Shown here piece after piece: positions 32,228-42,250 of a stretch of DNA of 64,000 nt. The DNA is from Bacteroidia bacterium. GTDB taxonomy: Bacteria; Bacteroidota; Bacteroidia; AKYH767-A; OLB10. The stretch is from positions 1,798,001-1,862,000 of the forward strand of contig JBAOIA010000011.1 in the NCBI GenBank assembly GCA_037045145.1. Reading direction: 5' to 3'. Below the pieces are notes generated by a model, which made no database searches, was not told where the DNA came from, and saw only the letters and a program-made list of their open reading frames with translations. The first letter of the stretch is position 1. Each line of letters begins with the position of its first letter. The position numbers were made by a program, and so were the translations under genes.

Positions 32228-32611
32228 GTTTTAATTGATTTAATAGTTTCGGAGAACATTTAAAAAAATGCTTCTGTAAGTTTAATCGGTAAATTTACTA
32301 AAAGGTTAAGAGGAAAAGCAATTTTCTTACCACTTTTTTTCAATGACCCCTATATACTTTAAGAAATTGGTTGTCTGTGTTAAGTACACCCATTAAATTT
32401 TGTGATTGAACAACTATAATGGTTAATTGAAGACTTTAAATAATTGTATATATAATATTGATAAACAAAATATTATAAAGCATATTTATTTGACAAAGAT
32501 ATTAATCTACAATGATATGAAATTGAAGTTTTTCTGGAAATAAGTCGTTCAAAAGAGATGAAAAATTATTAACACAGAATGAATTGCATGGTCAATTACA
32601 TGTAAAAATAC
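32228..32611 (-). other. 384-bp AT-rich intergenic region, no gene seen
   Basis: Sits between the large cargo gene and tsaB. I see no open frame of note, no convincing promoter pair and no strong hairpin. A TATCTTTG box on the minus strand (32494-32501) is isolated and has no -33 partner. Confidence 0.6.
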
Positions 32612-33277
32612 TTATTTCCCGACAAAATCTTTCAAGTAGAAAGGCTCAAAATAGGCCAGGTCTTCAAAAGTCTGCTGCGTAAATTTTTTAAAAGCTAATG
32701 CTGCCAGGCCGGTTGCAGACATTTTAAAATCTTCTAAAATAATGCTGTTGGAATTGGTTTTTATTGATTGAGGTAGTTTTACTGCACCATTTCCAAAGAA
32801 ACAAATATTGTTTTTTGATAGAATATCATGCTGAAAATAGTCATCAATAATTACAGCATTTTCCTTTTCGATAAAATCAAGTTGAGGCGTTAAAAGTGCA
32901 GTAAAGACTTCCATTCTACGTGCATCAATCATGGGGCATAATAGCTGACCATTGCGTTGTTTGTTTGCAATGTTTGCCATTGACTGTAAAGTAGGAACAG
33001 AAATTAATGGCACATTTAAAGCAAAACAAAGTCCTTTAGCAGTAGCTACGCCAATGCGCAAACCGGTATAAGATCCGGGGCCACAACTGACAGTAACAGC
33101 AGCAATATTTTTATACGTCAGCCGGTTTCGTTTTAGCAATTCATCAATGAAAACTGCGAGTAATGATGCATGCGATTTGCTGTTATGTGTTTCTTCACAA
33201 TCAATGATTGTTTCATTGTCAGAAATACAAACCGAACATGTGTCTGTAGAAGTTTCTAAATGAAGTAGAAGAGCCAC
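32612..33277 (-). CDS. tsaB: tRNA threonylcarbamoyladenosine modification protein TsaB
   Basis: 221 residues from a GTG start at 33277. The N-terminal actin-like fold begins LLLHLETSTDTCSVC, and VTVSCGPGSYTGLRIG (about 63-78) is the conserved TsaB segment. Supports TsaD in making t6A on ANN-decoding tRNAs. Catalytic metal-site residues of TsaD are absent, as expected for TsaB. It follows the membrane-fusion protein with five bases of spacing and is probably on the same transcript. Confidence 0.92.
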   Translation of the reverse strand: MALLLHLETSTDTCSVCISDNETIIDCEETHNSKSHASLLAVFIDELLKRNRLTYKNIAAVTVSCGPGSYTGLRIGVATAKGLCFALNVPLISVPTLQSMANIANKQRNGQLLCPMIDARRMEVFTALLTPQLDFIEKENAVIIDDYFQHDILSKNNICFFGNGAVKLPQSIKTNSNSIILEDFKMSATGLAALAFKKFTQQTFEDLAYFEPFYLKDFVGK

Positions 33278-33282
33278 TTAAA

Positions 33283-34656
33283 TTATTTTTGTTCTTCTTT
33301 AAAGAGCTGATTTTGTGGAACAACTTTAATCTTATCGCCATCAGCTAATTTTTTTGATACTGCCTGATATGGGTCGGTAATAATTTCATCTCCAACTTTT
33401 ATTCCTTCGAGAATTTCAATAAAATTATTGTCTTGAATTCCTGTTTTAACAACATGCATTTTTGCAATTCCATTATCATTGACAAATACAATTTCTTTAA
33501 CAGGTGTTTCATCCGGGTTGTTAACTACCACTACTTTGTCATTCGGGGTATCATCTGTTTTTCTCACAACAGCTTTGTCAGATACTCTGATGGTGGTATC
33601 ACGTGTTGTAACTGCCTTAATCGGTACTGAAACAACATTGATTACTTTTTTAGTTTGTATTTCGACCGTTGCTGACATTCCCGGTCTGAATGGGGAATAT
33701 TCCAGATGATCCGATGGAATTAAATCAGCGTAGGATTCGCGTAGAATTCTGATTTTAACTGCAAAGTTTGTGACTTGCTCTGTTGAAGTCAATGACTCAT
33801 TTGGTGAGTTGGCAATCTCTGTTACAATGCCTTTGAATTTTCTAGGACTATAAGCGTCAATTTCAACTAATGTGGTATCGTTCAGATGTATTCTGATAAT
33901 ATCGTTTTCGCCAACATCTGCTTTTACTTCCATTTCCTGCAAGTTAGAAATTCTAAGAATTTCAGTGCCATCTGTAAAACTTGTTCCGGCTATACGTTCA
34001 CCTTTTTTCTTACTGATTTTAGAAATAGTTCCGTTAACAGGTGCAAAAATTTCAGTCTTGTTTAAATTCTCTTTTGCTTCGCGCACAGTTGCACTTCCGC
34101 TGTTGATATTGTATTGTGCTCCAGACACACCTTGTTTGGCTGCATCTACTTCGGCTTTCGCTACTTCATAAGCCGATTTGATGGCTTCAAAATCGGATGC
34201 GCTGATAACTTTTTCTTCAAATAGTTTTTTGTTTCTCGTATAGGCAATTTCAGCTTTTACCAACTGGCTTTCTGCTTGTGAAAGTCGCGACTTGCTACTT
34301 TCATAATTTGCTTTTGTAGTATTCAATCCGGCAACAGCTCTGTCTAATGATGAGATATAGATTTCCGGATTGATTTTACAAAGTAACTGACCTTTCTTTA
34401 CTACATCACCTTCTTTAACCAGCATCTCAACTATCTCACCCGAAACATCTGAGCTGATCTTTACCTCAACCTCCGGTTGTACCTTGCCACTGGCTGAAAC
34501 AGACTCCGTGATTGTTTGCAGCGAGGCCTTCTCAGTGCTTACATTGGTGACATTCTCTTCACCTAGCCATCCTGCTTTCTTAGCAATTACCAGAGCAACA
34601 ATAACGACTCCGGCAATGATGATGATATTCCTTACAGTATTATTTTTCTTACTCAT
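33283..34656 (-). CDS. RND/ABC efflux periplasmic adaptor (HlyD/MacA-like)
   Basis: 457 residues. An N-terminal membrane anchor (about 7-26) is followed by a barrel-sandwich hybrid (SSDVSGEIVEMLVKEGDVVKKGQLL, 67-91), a coiled-coil hairpin (about 100-200), then beta-barrel and proximal domains. Joins an inner-membrane pump to a TolC channel. The TolC gene is directly upstream (nine bases), but no pump gene is adjacent, so the inner-membrane partner is elsewhere. Confidence 0.9.
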   Translation of the reverse strand: MSKKNNTVRNIIIIAGVVIVALVIAKKAGWLGEENVTNVSTEKASLQTITESVSASGKVQPEVEVKISSDVSGEIVEMLVKEGDVVKKGQLLCKINPEIYISSLDRAVAGLNTTKANYESSKSRLSQAESQLVKAEIAYTRNKKLFEEKVISASDFEAIKSAYEVAKAEVDAAKQGVSGAQYNINSGSATVREAKENLNKTEIFAPVNGTISKISKKKGERIAGTSFTDGTEILRISNLQEMEVKADVGENDIIRIHLNDTTLVEIDAYSPRKFKGIVTEIANSPNESLTSTEQVTNFAVKIRILRESYADLIPSDHLEYSPFRPGMSATVEIQTKKVINVVSVPIKAVTTRDTTIRVSDKAVVRKTDDTPNDKVVVVNNPDETPVKEIVFVNDNGIAKMHVVKTGIQDNNFIEILEGIKVGDEIITDPYQAVSKKLADGDKIKVVPQNQLFKEEQK

Positions 34657-34665
34657 ACAATTTAC

Positions 34666-36084
34666 TTAAAATGACAGTGGTTTTCCCAGATAATAATCAA
34701 GAACTTTTATTTTTAGAATCAAGTCGAATTTCGATTGAATTAAATCCGACTGTGATTTGGTGTAATTGTTTCTGGCATTTACGTAGTCAATCGAATTTAA
34801 TAAGCCTGCATTGTACTTTTTTTCTGTATATAAAAATGCTTTTTCCTGTGCGGTAACACTTTTGTTTGCAGCAGCATACTTGTTTAGTGCAGCAATTGCA
34901 TCGGCATGAGCCTGCTGAACATTTTTTAATACTGTGTTTTTAGTTTGTAATACATTGAGGCGGGCATTTTCAAAACTCAATTTCGATCTTTTGATGCTGC
35001 TGTTAATTGCCCATCCATTGAACAATGAGATTGACAAGTTGAATCCAATGGCTTTTCCGAAATTATTGTTCAGCTGATCCTTAAAAGGCGTATCTCTATA
35101 TTTGTAATTGAAAACCGGTTGTAGTACTTGCTCTCCAGAAGACGTAACAGCGCCAGATGGTACATAGCCTGTAAAAACCGGACTTCCATCCAATGAAGTT
35201 GCCTGATTAGAATAATTGGTAGATAATGAGCCAAATGCAGACAACCTTGGGTAGCGTGCGGCACGGGCAATACCTAAAGATTCCTTGGCACTTTTTAATC
35301 TGAGTTCAGAAGCTTTTACCTCCGGCAGATTTTTTAAAGCTTCACTATAAACAGATTCTGAAGATAATGAAAGCGATTCCTGAGAAGGAATTTCCAATGC
35401 CGGAGTTTCAATGGCAATGTCACTGGCACCCTCAAGTTGCATCAGTTGAATGAGCGTGAGTTTTGATGAAATCAAAAGATTTTCTGCAGAAGCTTTATTG
35501 AATTCTTCAGTTGCAAGAAGTGCATCTGCATCGAGTAATGAGCCTTCTGCCAATAAATCATTATCAACTAAAATTTTTGCTCTGTTCCGTTCTTTTGTAA
35601 CTGCTTCTATTCTGTCGTTGGTTGCTTTTAATTGCTCATTACTATAAAGTATCTGCAGATAGGCTGCAGCAACTGAAAGGGCTATATCATTCTGTACTTT
35701 ACGCACATCAAATTTACTTGCATCAAAATCAATTGAACTTTTACGCAAATTATGTTGTAATTCCAATCCTTGAAATATCGGCAGATTGCCGTTTAACGAT
35801 GCCCCACCTGACTGAAATGTTTGGTCAACATATTGATAGCTTGTTGGGTCAAGGCTCCTGCCATAGTTATAATTTAGTGAAGAACTTGCATTTATGCTCG
35901 GAAAAAGACTGCCAACACTTTGCTGATACGTGGCAGCTGCAATTTTTGACGCAATGATTGACTGCTGTACGCTGATATTGTTGTTGAGTGCATAGTCAAT
36001 ACAATCTTTAAGCGACCATATTTTCTGAGCATTAACCTCACTGAAGAAAAATATCAATAAAAAAATAAATTTACTATGTTTCAT
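34666..36084 (-). CDS. TolC family outer-membrane efflux protein
   Basis: 472 residues with a signal peptide (cut after about SEVNAQ) and two repeats of the OEP domain: long coiled-coil helices (for example QNDIALSVAAAYLQILYSNEQL near 130-150 and the matching C-terminal VLQTKNTVLKNVQQAHADA) alternating with barrel strands such as NASSSLNYNYGRSL. Forms the exit duct for the adaptor encoded next. The two genes plus tsaB run in one direction. Confidence 0.92.
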   Translation of the reverse strand: MKHSKFIFLLIFFFSEVNAQKIWSLKDCIDYALNNNISVQQSIIASKIAAATYQQSVGSLFPSINASSSLNYNYGRSLDPTSYQYVDQTFQSGGASLNGNLPIFQGLELQHNLRKSSIDFDASKFDVRKVQNDIALSVAAAYLQILYSNEQLKATNDRIEAVTKERNRAKILVDNDLLAEGSLLDADALLATEEFNKASAENLLISSKLTLIQLMQLEGASDIAIETPALEIPSQESLSLSSESVYSEALKNLPEVKASELRLKSAKESLGIARAARYPRLSAFGSLSTNYSNQATSLDGSPVFTGYVPSGAVTSSGEQVLQPVFNYKYRDTPFKDQLNNNFGKAIGFNLSISLFNGWAINSSIKRSKLSFENARLNVLQTKNTVLKNVQQAHADAIAALNKYAAANKSVTAQEKAFLYTEKKYNAGLLNSIDYVNARNNYTKSQSDLIQSKFDLILKIKVLDYYLGKPLSF

Positions 36085-36270
36085 GTTATCCCGGTAACTG
36101 CGTTGCGAAATTAAGAATTGTTTGATTGAGAGAACTTCAAAGTGAAATTAATTAATAAGGTTTTATCCTCATTAACAAACTTTAACAATTGCATATTATG
36201 CTGAAATTGTTGCCGGATGGTTTATTGCTCAGATTCATTTTTTTATATTCAAAAAACGGCTAAACTTTAT

Positions 36271-36278
36271 TATTTTCG
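36271..36278 (+). promoter_or_regulatory. Candidate -7 box for ffh
   Basis: TATTTTCG, one mismatch from TAnnTTTG, 18 bases before the ATG of ffh. No -33 box seen. Confidence 0.3.
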
Positions 36279-36296
36279 CAGACTATTTTATAAATC

Positions 36297-37628
36297 ATGT
36301 TCGAGAATTTAAGTGATAAGTTAGAAAAGGCGTTTAAGAACCTCAAAGGGCAGGGAAAGATAACAGAGATTAACGTTGCCGAAACGCTAAAAGAAGTTAG
36401 AAGGGCATTGTTAGATGCTGACGTAAATTATAAAGTAGCTAAACAATTTACGGATACAATTAAAGAGAAAGCTTTAGGTCAAAATGTGTTGACGGCTGTT
36501 TCACCGGGTCAGTTGTTGGTTAAAATTGCTCATGATGAATTGGCTACTTTAATGGGTGGCCAGATGACGGATATACAATTAAAAGGAAATCCTTCTGTTA
36601 TTCTGATGTCGGGATTACAAGGCTCCGGTAAGACTACCTTATCTGGAAAGTTGGCTAATTTTTTAAAGTCCAAGAAAGGAAAAACGCCATTGTTAGTGGC
36701 ATGCGATGTTTACAGACCTGCTGCCATTGATCAGTTGAAAGTTTTGGGAGAACAGATAGGTGTAGAAGTTTATTCTGAAGTAGAAAATAAAAATCCGGTA
36801 GAAATTGCACGTCATGCCATAAAACAAGCAAAGCAAAATGGAAACAATGTAGTTGTTGTTGACACTGCAGGACGTTTAGCAATAGACGAGCAGATGATGA
36901 ATGAGATTGCTGCTTTGAAAAATGCAATCGAACCTGATGAAATTTTGTTTGTTGTTGACAGCATGACCGGTCAGGATGCAGTGAATACGGCAAAAGCATT
37001 TAATGACCGATTGAATTTTGATGGAGTTGTATTAACAAAACTAGATGGCGATACACGCGGTGGTGCTGCACTATCTATTCGTTCTGTTGTAAATAAGCCA
37101 ATAAAGTTTGTCGGTACCGGAGAGAAGATGGATGCTTTAGATGTTTTTCATCCAGAACGTATGGCCGATCGTATTTTAGGTATGGGCGACATTGTGACGT
37201 TGGTAGAAAAAGCACAGGAACAATTTGATGAAAAACAAGCTGCCGAATTACAGAAAAAGTTTGCCAAAAATCAGTTTAATTTTAATGATTTCCTTTCGCA
37301 GTTACAGCAGATCAAAAAAATGGGGAACATAAAAGACCTTGTTTCAATGATACCCGGAGTTGGCAAGGCAGTTAAAGACATGGATATAGACAATAATGCT
37401 TTTAAAAGTATTGAAGCTATCATTCAGTCAATGACACCGGCAGAGCGCGCCAATCCTGATTTGATTAACGGAAATAGAAAGAAAAGAATTGCAGCAGGTA
37501 GTGGAACAGGTATTCCTGAGGTAAATAAATTGATTAAACAGTTTGAAGATATGCGCAAGATGATGAAGATGATGACCACAGGCAATATGAAAAACATGAT
37601 GCGCAATATGCCCGGAATGAGAAGATGA
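36297..37628 (+). CDS. ffh: Signal recognition particle protein Ffh
   Basis: 443 residues. N domain (1-85), G domain with G1 GLQGSGKTT (106-114), DTAGR and TKLDGDTRGG (about 247-256), and a methionine-rich M domain (about 300-443, ending in MKNMMRNMPGMRR). Binds signal sequences and 4.5S/SRP RNA and delivers ribosomes to FtsY. No SRP RNA gene was recognised in the window. 30 bases precede folD. Confidence 0.96.
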   Translation: MFENLSDKLEKAFKNLKGQGKITEINVAETLKEVRRALLDADVNYKVAKQFTDTIKEKALGQNVLTAVSPGQLLVKIAHDELATLMGGQMTDIQLKGNPSVILMSGLQGSGKTTLSGKLANFLKSKKGKTPLLVACDVYRPAAIDQLKVLGEQIGVEVYSEVENKNPVEIARHAIKQAKQNGNNVVVVDTAGRLAIDEQMMNEIAALKNAIEPDEILFVVDSMTGQDAVNTAKAFNDRLNFDGVVLTKLDGDTRGGAALSIRSVVNKPIKFVGTGEKMDALDVFHPERMADRILGMGDIVTLVEKAQEQFDEKQAAELQKKFAKNQFNFNDFLSQLQQIKKMGNIKDLVSMIPGVGKAVKDMDIDNNAFKSIEAIIQSMTPAERANPDLINGNRKKRIAAGSGTGIPEVNKLIKQFEDMRKMMKMMTTGNMKNMMRNMPGMRR

Positions 37629-37658
37629 GTTATCGAATAAGGACAATATTTTTTGGGT

Positions 37659-38540
37659 ATGACAATAATAGATGGTAAGCAAACAGCTGAAGAGTATAAA
37701 GCTACTCTTAAACAAGAGGTAAAAGAGTTTGTTGCAAAGGGCAAACGCCCTCCTTGTTTAGCTATATTGCTCATTGGCAATAATGGTGCAAGCGAAACTT
37801 ATGTTGCCAATAAACTAAAGACTTGCCATGATGTTGGATTTAGTGCATCTCTTTATCGTTTTGAAAATACAGTGAGTGAAAACGAAGTATTAACCTGCAT
37901 CAATGAGCTCAATTTTAATTCAAATGTTGATGGTATTATTGTTCAATCACCATTTCCAAATCATATTTCACCACAGAAAATAAATGAAGCTATTCATCCT
38001 GCAAAAGATGTTGATGGATTTCATCCAATGAATGCAGGCAGACTACAACAGAACAAACCATGTTACATTGCAGCAACACCCAAGGGCATAATGCAGTTAA
38101 TTGAAAAGTATAAAATTGAAACTCAGGGTAAGCATTGTGTTGTTGTTGGTCGCAGCAATATAGTTGGAATGCCTATGAGTATTTTATTGAGTAGAAACAG
38201 TAAGCCCGGGAATTGTACCGTTACAATCTGCCATAGCAAGACAGTTGATCTTGCATCATACACAAAGCGTGCTGATATTTTAATTGCAGCAATTGGTTCA
38301 CCGGAACTGATAACAGCAGATATGATTAAAGAAGGTGCAGTTGTGTTTGATGTTGGGATAACACGTGTGGCAGACAAGACTGCAAAAAGTGGTTACAGGC
38401 TAAAAGGCGATATTAAGTATGATGAAACGGCACCAAAGAGTAGTTATATTACACCGGTTCCAGGAGGTGTAGGACCGATGACAATTATAGGATTATTGCA
38501 AAACACCTTGCTTGCGGCAAAAAATGCCATCTACAATTAA
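37659..38540 (+). CDS. folD: Methylenetetrahydrofolate dehydrogenase/cyclohydrolase
   Basis: 293 residues from the ATG at 37659. A TTG six bases earlier is less likely. Conserved FolD segments are GASETYVANKLKTCHDVGF (about 45-63, with the catalytic lysine), DGIIVQSPFP (about 89-98, the family's VQLPLP), DVDGFHPMNAGRL and, near the C-terminus, PVPGGVGPMTI. Interconverts 5,10-methylene-, methenyl- and 10-formyl-tetrahydrofolate. Ffh, folD and argS are closely packed and probably share a transcript. Confidence 0.95.
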   Translation: MTIIDGKQTAEEYKATLKQEVKEFVAKGKRPPCLAILLIGNNGASETYVANKLKTCHDVGFSASLYRFENTVSENEVLTCINELNFNSNVDGIIVQSPFPNHISPQKINEAIHPAKDVDGFHPMNAGRLQQNKPCYIAATPKGIMQLIEKYKIETQGKHCVVVGRSNIVGMPMSILLSRNSKPGNCTVTICHSKTVDLASYTKRADILIAAIGSPELITADMIKEGAVVFDVGITRVADKTAKSGYRLKGDIKYDETAPKSSYITPVPGGVGPMTIIGLLQNTLLAAKNAIYN

Positions 38541-38551
38541 TCTATTTTAAA

Positions 38552-40351
38552 ATGATTTTTGAACAGGAATTAGCTACCATTACAAACGAGGCATTAAAAG
38601 AGCTTTTTAATTTTGAGCCTGATGAAAGTCTTTTAACTTATACACAAACACGCAAAGAGTTTGATGGAGATTTTACTATAGTTGTTTTCCCTTTTGTTCG
38701 TCAATCAAAAAAATCACCTGAAGAAACAGGAAGATTGATTGGTGAATATTTAATCAAGCATGCATCTTTTATCAGCAATTACAATGTCATAAAAGGATTT
38801 TTAAATATTACAATAAGTAATGAGCAATGGCTTAAGAAAATTGCAACTGCATTTGCCGATCCTGATTATGGTTTTTCTAAAGCCGATAATTCCAAGCCTG
38901 TAATAGTAGAGTATGCATCTCCAAATACAAACAAGCCCATACACCTTGGGCATTTACGCAATATACTTTTAGGTTATTCAGTTTCACTGTTACTTAAAGC
39001 AACAGGACGAAATGTAAAACGAGTGAGTATCATCAACGACCGTGGTGTACACATTTGCAAATCAATGCTGGCATGGAAAAAGTTTGGTAATGGTGAAACA
39101 CCACAATCATCAGGCATGAAAGGTGATCACCTTGTAGGAAAGTATTATGTTGAATTCGATAAGCAATATAAAAAGCAAGTTTCAGAAATGATTGCTGCAG
39201 GTATTGCGAAAGATAAAGCAGAAAGGAATGCACCATTAATGCAGGAAGTCAGACAGATGTTGATAGATTGGGAGCAAGGGAATGAAAAAGTACGGGATTT
39301 ATGGAAGATGATGAATGGTTGGGTGTATGAAGGTTTTGATGTTACCTATAACAGATTAGGTGTTGATTTTGACAAGACCTATTATGAGTCAGAGACCTAT
39401 CTGTTAGGCAAGAAAATAGTTGAAGAAGGACTGTCGAAAGGTGTATTTTATAAAAAAGATGACAACAGTGTTTGGGTTGATTTAACGAGTGATGGTTTAG
39501 ATGAAAAAATAGTGCAGCGTTCTGACGGGACATCAGTTTATATTACGCAGGATTTAGGTACTGCAGTATTGCGTCACGATGAGTATGATTTTGACTCTAA
39601 AATTTATGTTGTAGGCAATGAGCAGGATTATCATTTTAAAGTATTGTTTCTGATACTGAAAAAATTGGGAAATGAATGGGCTGATAAGCTCTATCATTTG
39701 AGTTATGCAATGGTTGATTTGCCAAGTGGTAAAATGAAATCACGTGAAGGGACTGTTGTTGATGCAGATGATTTGATGGATGAAATAACTACAGCTGCCG
39801 CTGAAGAAACAAGTAAATTAGGAAAGGTTGAAGAATTTAGCAACGATGAACTAAAGCAGCTTTATGAAACGCTAGGTTTTGGTGCATTAAAATATTTTAT
39901 TTTAAAGGTTGACCCTGAAAAAAGAATGTTGTTTAATCCTGCTGAAAGTGTAGAGATACATGGGAATACCGGTCCATACATTCAGTATGTGCATGCAAGA
40001 ATTTGCTCTGTAATAAAACGTGCATCGCAAATACAACAACTGAGCGGCTATAAAAACATGGCATTGGAGGCAGTTGTTAATATGAATGATAAAGAGCGTG
40101 AACTTGCGATAAATATTCTCCGCTTTAAAGAGACTGTTGAGAATGCAGCAGAAAAATTTTCTCCGGCAATTGTTGCAAATTATGTTTATGAGCTGGCAAA
40201 AAACTTTAATCAGTTCTATCACGAAAATTCAATTATATCAGAGAGTGAATTAGAAACAAGTTGTTTCAGATTATGTTTGGCCGATGCCTGTGCGTTGACC
40301 ATAGAAAAATCATTAAACCTTCTTGGTATTATAGCTCCCGAAAGAATGTGA
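38552..40351 (+). CDS. argS: Arginyl-tRNA synthetase
   Basis: 599 residues, class I. An N-terminal additional domain (1-115) recognises tRNA. The HIGH-like motif is NKPIHLGHLRN (about 131-141), the KMSKS region is GKMKSREGTVV, and a DALR anticodon-binding domain closes the protein (about 475-599). All key segments are present, and length is normal. Confidence 0.96.
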   Translation: MIFEQELATITNEALKELFNFEPDESLLTYTQTRKEFDGDFTIVVFPFVRQSKKSPEETGRLIGEYLIKHASFISNYNVIKGFLNITISNEQWLKKIATAFADPDYGFSKADNSKPVIVEYASPNTNKPIHLGHLRNILLGYSVSLLLKATGRNVKRVSIINDRGVHICKSMLAWKKFGNGETPQSSGMKGDHLVGKYYVEFDKQYKKQVSEMIAAGIAKDKAERNAPLMQEVRQMLIDWEQGNEKVRDLWKMMNGWVYEGFDVTYNRLGVDFDKTYYESETYLLGKKIVEEGLSKGVFYKKDDNSVWVDLTSDGLDEKIVQRSDGTSVYITQDLGTAVLRHDEYDFDSKIYVVGNEQDYHFKVLFLILKKLGNEWADKLYHLSYAMVDLPSGKMKSREGTVVDADDLMDEITTAAAEETSKLGKVEEFSNDELKQLYETLGFGALKYFILKVDPEKRMLFNPAESVEIHGNTGPYIQYVHARICSVIKRASQIQQLSGYKNMALEAVVNMNDKERELAINILRFKETVENAAEKFSPAIVANYVYELAKNFNQFYHENSIISESELETSCFRLCLADACALTIEKSLNLLGIIAPERM

Positions 40352-40366
40352 TGGATGCGGGTAAGA

Positions 40367-41053
40367 TTAAGTTGCCTTTTTCAAATTAGCCACTGCATCT
40401 AAAACAAATTGCACCTGCTCATCACGACTCAAATAGGTGTTGTCAAGAATGATTGCATCATCCGGTTTGCGTAAAGGGCTTTCTTCTCTGTGAGTGTCTT
40501 CATAGTCGCGCAATTCAATATTTTTCCTGATTTCATCAGGGGTGACTTTTATTCCTTTCTCAATGAGCTCATGATAACGTCTGTAAACACGCACTTCGGG
40601 TGATGCCGTCATAAATATTTTCAAGTCTGCATTCGGGAAAACTGTAGTTCCGATATCACGACCATCCATCACCAAATGCCCCATGGCAGCCATTTGTTGT
40701 TGCATGAAAACCAACTTTTTTCGCACTGATTTTATAGCACTCACATAACTAACATTATCCGAAACATCCATCTGTCTGATTTCTGTTTCAATGTTTTTGC
40801 CATTTAGATATATTTCAGATAATCCGGATTTTTCATTTCGGATAAATTCAATGTGTATATTTTCAAGAATAGCGGAGTAGTCCGTTGCAACATCATCAGT
40901 TATGCTGAAAGGGATATTGTTTTGCAGAAAATAAAGTGTCACTGCGCGATACATGGCACCTGAATCTATATAATTCAATTTAAGCCGCTTTGCTATGGCT
41001 TTTGCAACAGTACTTTTCCCGCAGGATGAATAACCATCAATAGCAATTATCAT
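40367..41053 (-). CDS. cmk: Cytidylate kinase
   Basis: 228 residues. P-loop GYSSCGKST (7-15), DSGAMYRA and VMDGRDIGTTVFP (with the CMP-binding Asp and Arg) are diagnostic. Phosphorylates CMP and dCMP. A TATTTTTG box lies at 41076-41083, 22 bases before the start. Convergent with argS. porQ is next upstream on the same strand (76 bases), a pairing also known elsewhere in Bacteroidota. Confidence 0.96.
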   Translation of the reverse strand: MIIAIDGYSSCGKSTVAKAIAKRLKLNYIDSGAMYRAVTLYFLQNNIPFSITDDVATDYSAILENIHIEFIRNEKSGLSEIYLNGKNIETEIRQMDVSDNVSYVSAIKSVRKKLVFMQQQMAAMGHLVMDGRDIGTTVFPNADLKIFMTASPEVRVYRRYHELIEKGIKVTPDEIRKNIELRDYEDTHREESPLRKPDDAIILDNTYLSRDEQVQFVLDAVANLKKAT

Positions 41054-41075
41054 AAAACTTATCCGGAAAACTTTT

Positions 41076-41083
41076 CAAAAATA
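41076..41083 (-). promoter_or_regulatory. Candidate -7 box for cmk
   Basis: TATTTTTG on the minus strand matches TAnnTTTG and lies 22 bases before the cmk ATG. No good -33 TTG, so this is weak. Confidence 0.35.
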
Positions 41084-41128
41084 ATGAAATGCAATAAGAA
41101 TGACTGTGAATATTGATTTTATTTTATA

Positions 41129-42211
41129 TTAACTGTCAGTAGTTTTAGGCTTACGTTTAAAGTCGTTTAAATAAGTTGAAATTGAAAGGCTGTTGGTACC
41201 ACCTGCAAGATGATAAAGACTTCTGCCATAGCTAAGGTGAAATTTAGAGATTTTCAAACCAAGTCCGAATGAAATACCAACCATTGCGGGTCTGCTTTCT
41301 ACTTTCATCTCATTTCTTCTCTGGAAATTATAAGCCATTCGTAAATGAAAATTTTTACTGATAAGAATTTCATTGCTGATAATAAGATGCCTTAAAAGTT
41401 TGTTGCCAAACGATGCCTTTTCAGGCTCTTTAACTTCGCCTGTCAAAGGGTCGGTTTCCTGACTGTTGTTGTCAATATAGGAAAGGTCCCATTTTTCGCA
41501 ATGGCGATATGTTAAAGTAAAACGAAAAGGGGCTTTGGCTAATTTTTGAGTGATGCCGGCTTCAATTTCAATCGGAAGCGGCTCATTGTTTTTATCAGTG
41601 TAGGATTTTAGTTGGCGACCTGCATTTCTGAGAACAAGCGTTGCACTTGTAAGCCTATCGGGGCTGTAATAGTTGACTCCAAGGTCAGCGGCAATTCCAA
41701 AAGCCGAGTAAGTATCAATATGACTATAAATAAATTTCAGTGAAGCACCAACAAACAATACACTGTCAATTCCAACGGGTCTTGACATTGATACGTTTAA
41801 TGCATAATCACCACCTGAAAATGTTCCTAAGTCAGCTGCCGTTTCGTCTGTGCGTTCAAATTTTCCATAGCTTACATATTGTATGCCTGCAGCAAGTGTT
41901 CCTATGTTTTCTATGTGATGAGCATAAGCAGTGTAGCCATATTTTATTCCGGAGAAATAGGGATTGTAGTTGAATGTGATTTGTTTATCCATGTCAACAT
42001 TCAATATGGCAGGATTGTAAAAAGATGTGTTTAAGTCGTTATCGCGAATGGATATGAAATTTCCACCGAGTGCAGCATGACGTGCAGATGCCGGCAGATC
42101 AAGAAAACGAAAGGTGGCACTTCCGCCAGTCTGAGCTTTTAAACAAACAGGAAGCAACAATACTGCTATCAGAGTTGTTATTCTCATGGAATTTGGTTTA
42201 TGCACTCTCAA
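41129..42211 (-). CDS. porQ: Type IX secretion system protein PorQ
   Basis: 360 residues with a signal peptide (cut after CLKAQ). PorQ-like opening GGSATFRFLDLPASARHAALGGN and further strands (NTSFYNPAIL, GFGLKISKFHLSYGRSLYHL) mark the FadL/PorP-like outer-membrane barrel of the T9SS attachment complex. In other species PorQ works with PorU, PorV and PorZ on cargo processing. An ATG nine codons in (residue 9) may be the true start. The window also encodes two T9SS cargo proteins. Confidence 0.88.
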   Translation of the reverse strand: MRVHKPNSMRITTLIAVLLLPVCLKAQTGGSATFRFLDLPASARHAALGGNFISIRDNDLNTSFYNPAILNVDMDKQITFNYNPYFSGIKYGYTAYAHHIENIGTLAAGIQYVSYGKFERTDETAADLGTFSGGDYALNVSMSRPVGIDSVLFVGASLKFIYSHIDTYSAFGIAADLGVNYYSPDRLTSATLVLRNAGRQLKSYTDKNNEPLPIEIEAGITQKLAKAPFRFTLTYRHCEKWDLSYIDNNSQETDPLTGEVKEPEKASFGNKLLRHLIISNEILISKNFHLRMAYNFQRRNEMKVESRPAMVGISFGLGLKISKFHLSYGRSLYHLAGGTNSLSISTYLNDFKRKPKTTDS

Positions 42212-42250
42212 ACGCTAATCGCCTAAAAATATTTTTCTCTATCGAATAAA

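Noticed and set aside
32494..32501. TATCTTTG promoter-like box in the 384-bp intergenic region
   Set aside because: No -33 TTG at the right distance, and it lies over 260 bases from the next minus-strand ATG. Could be chance in AT-rich DNA.
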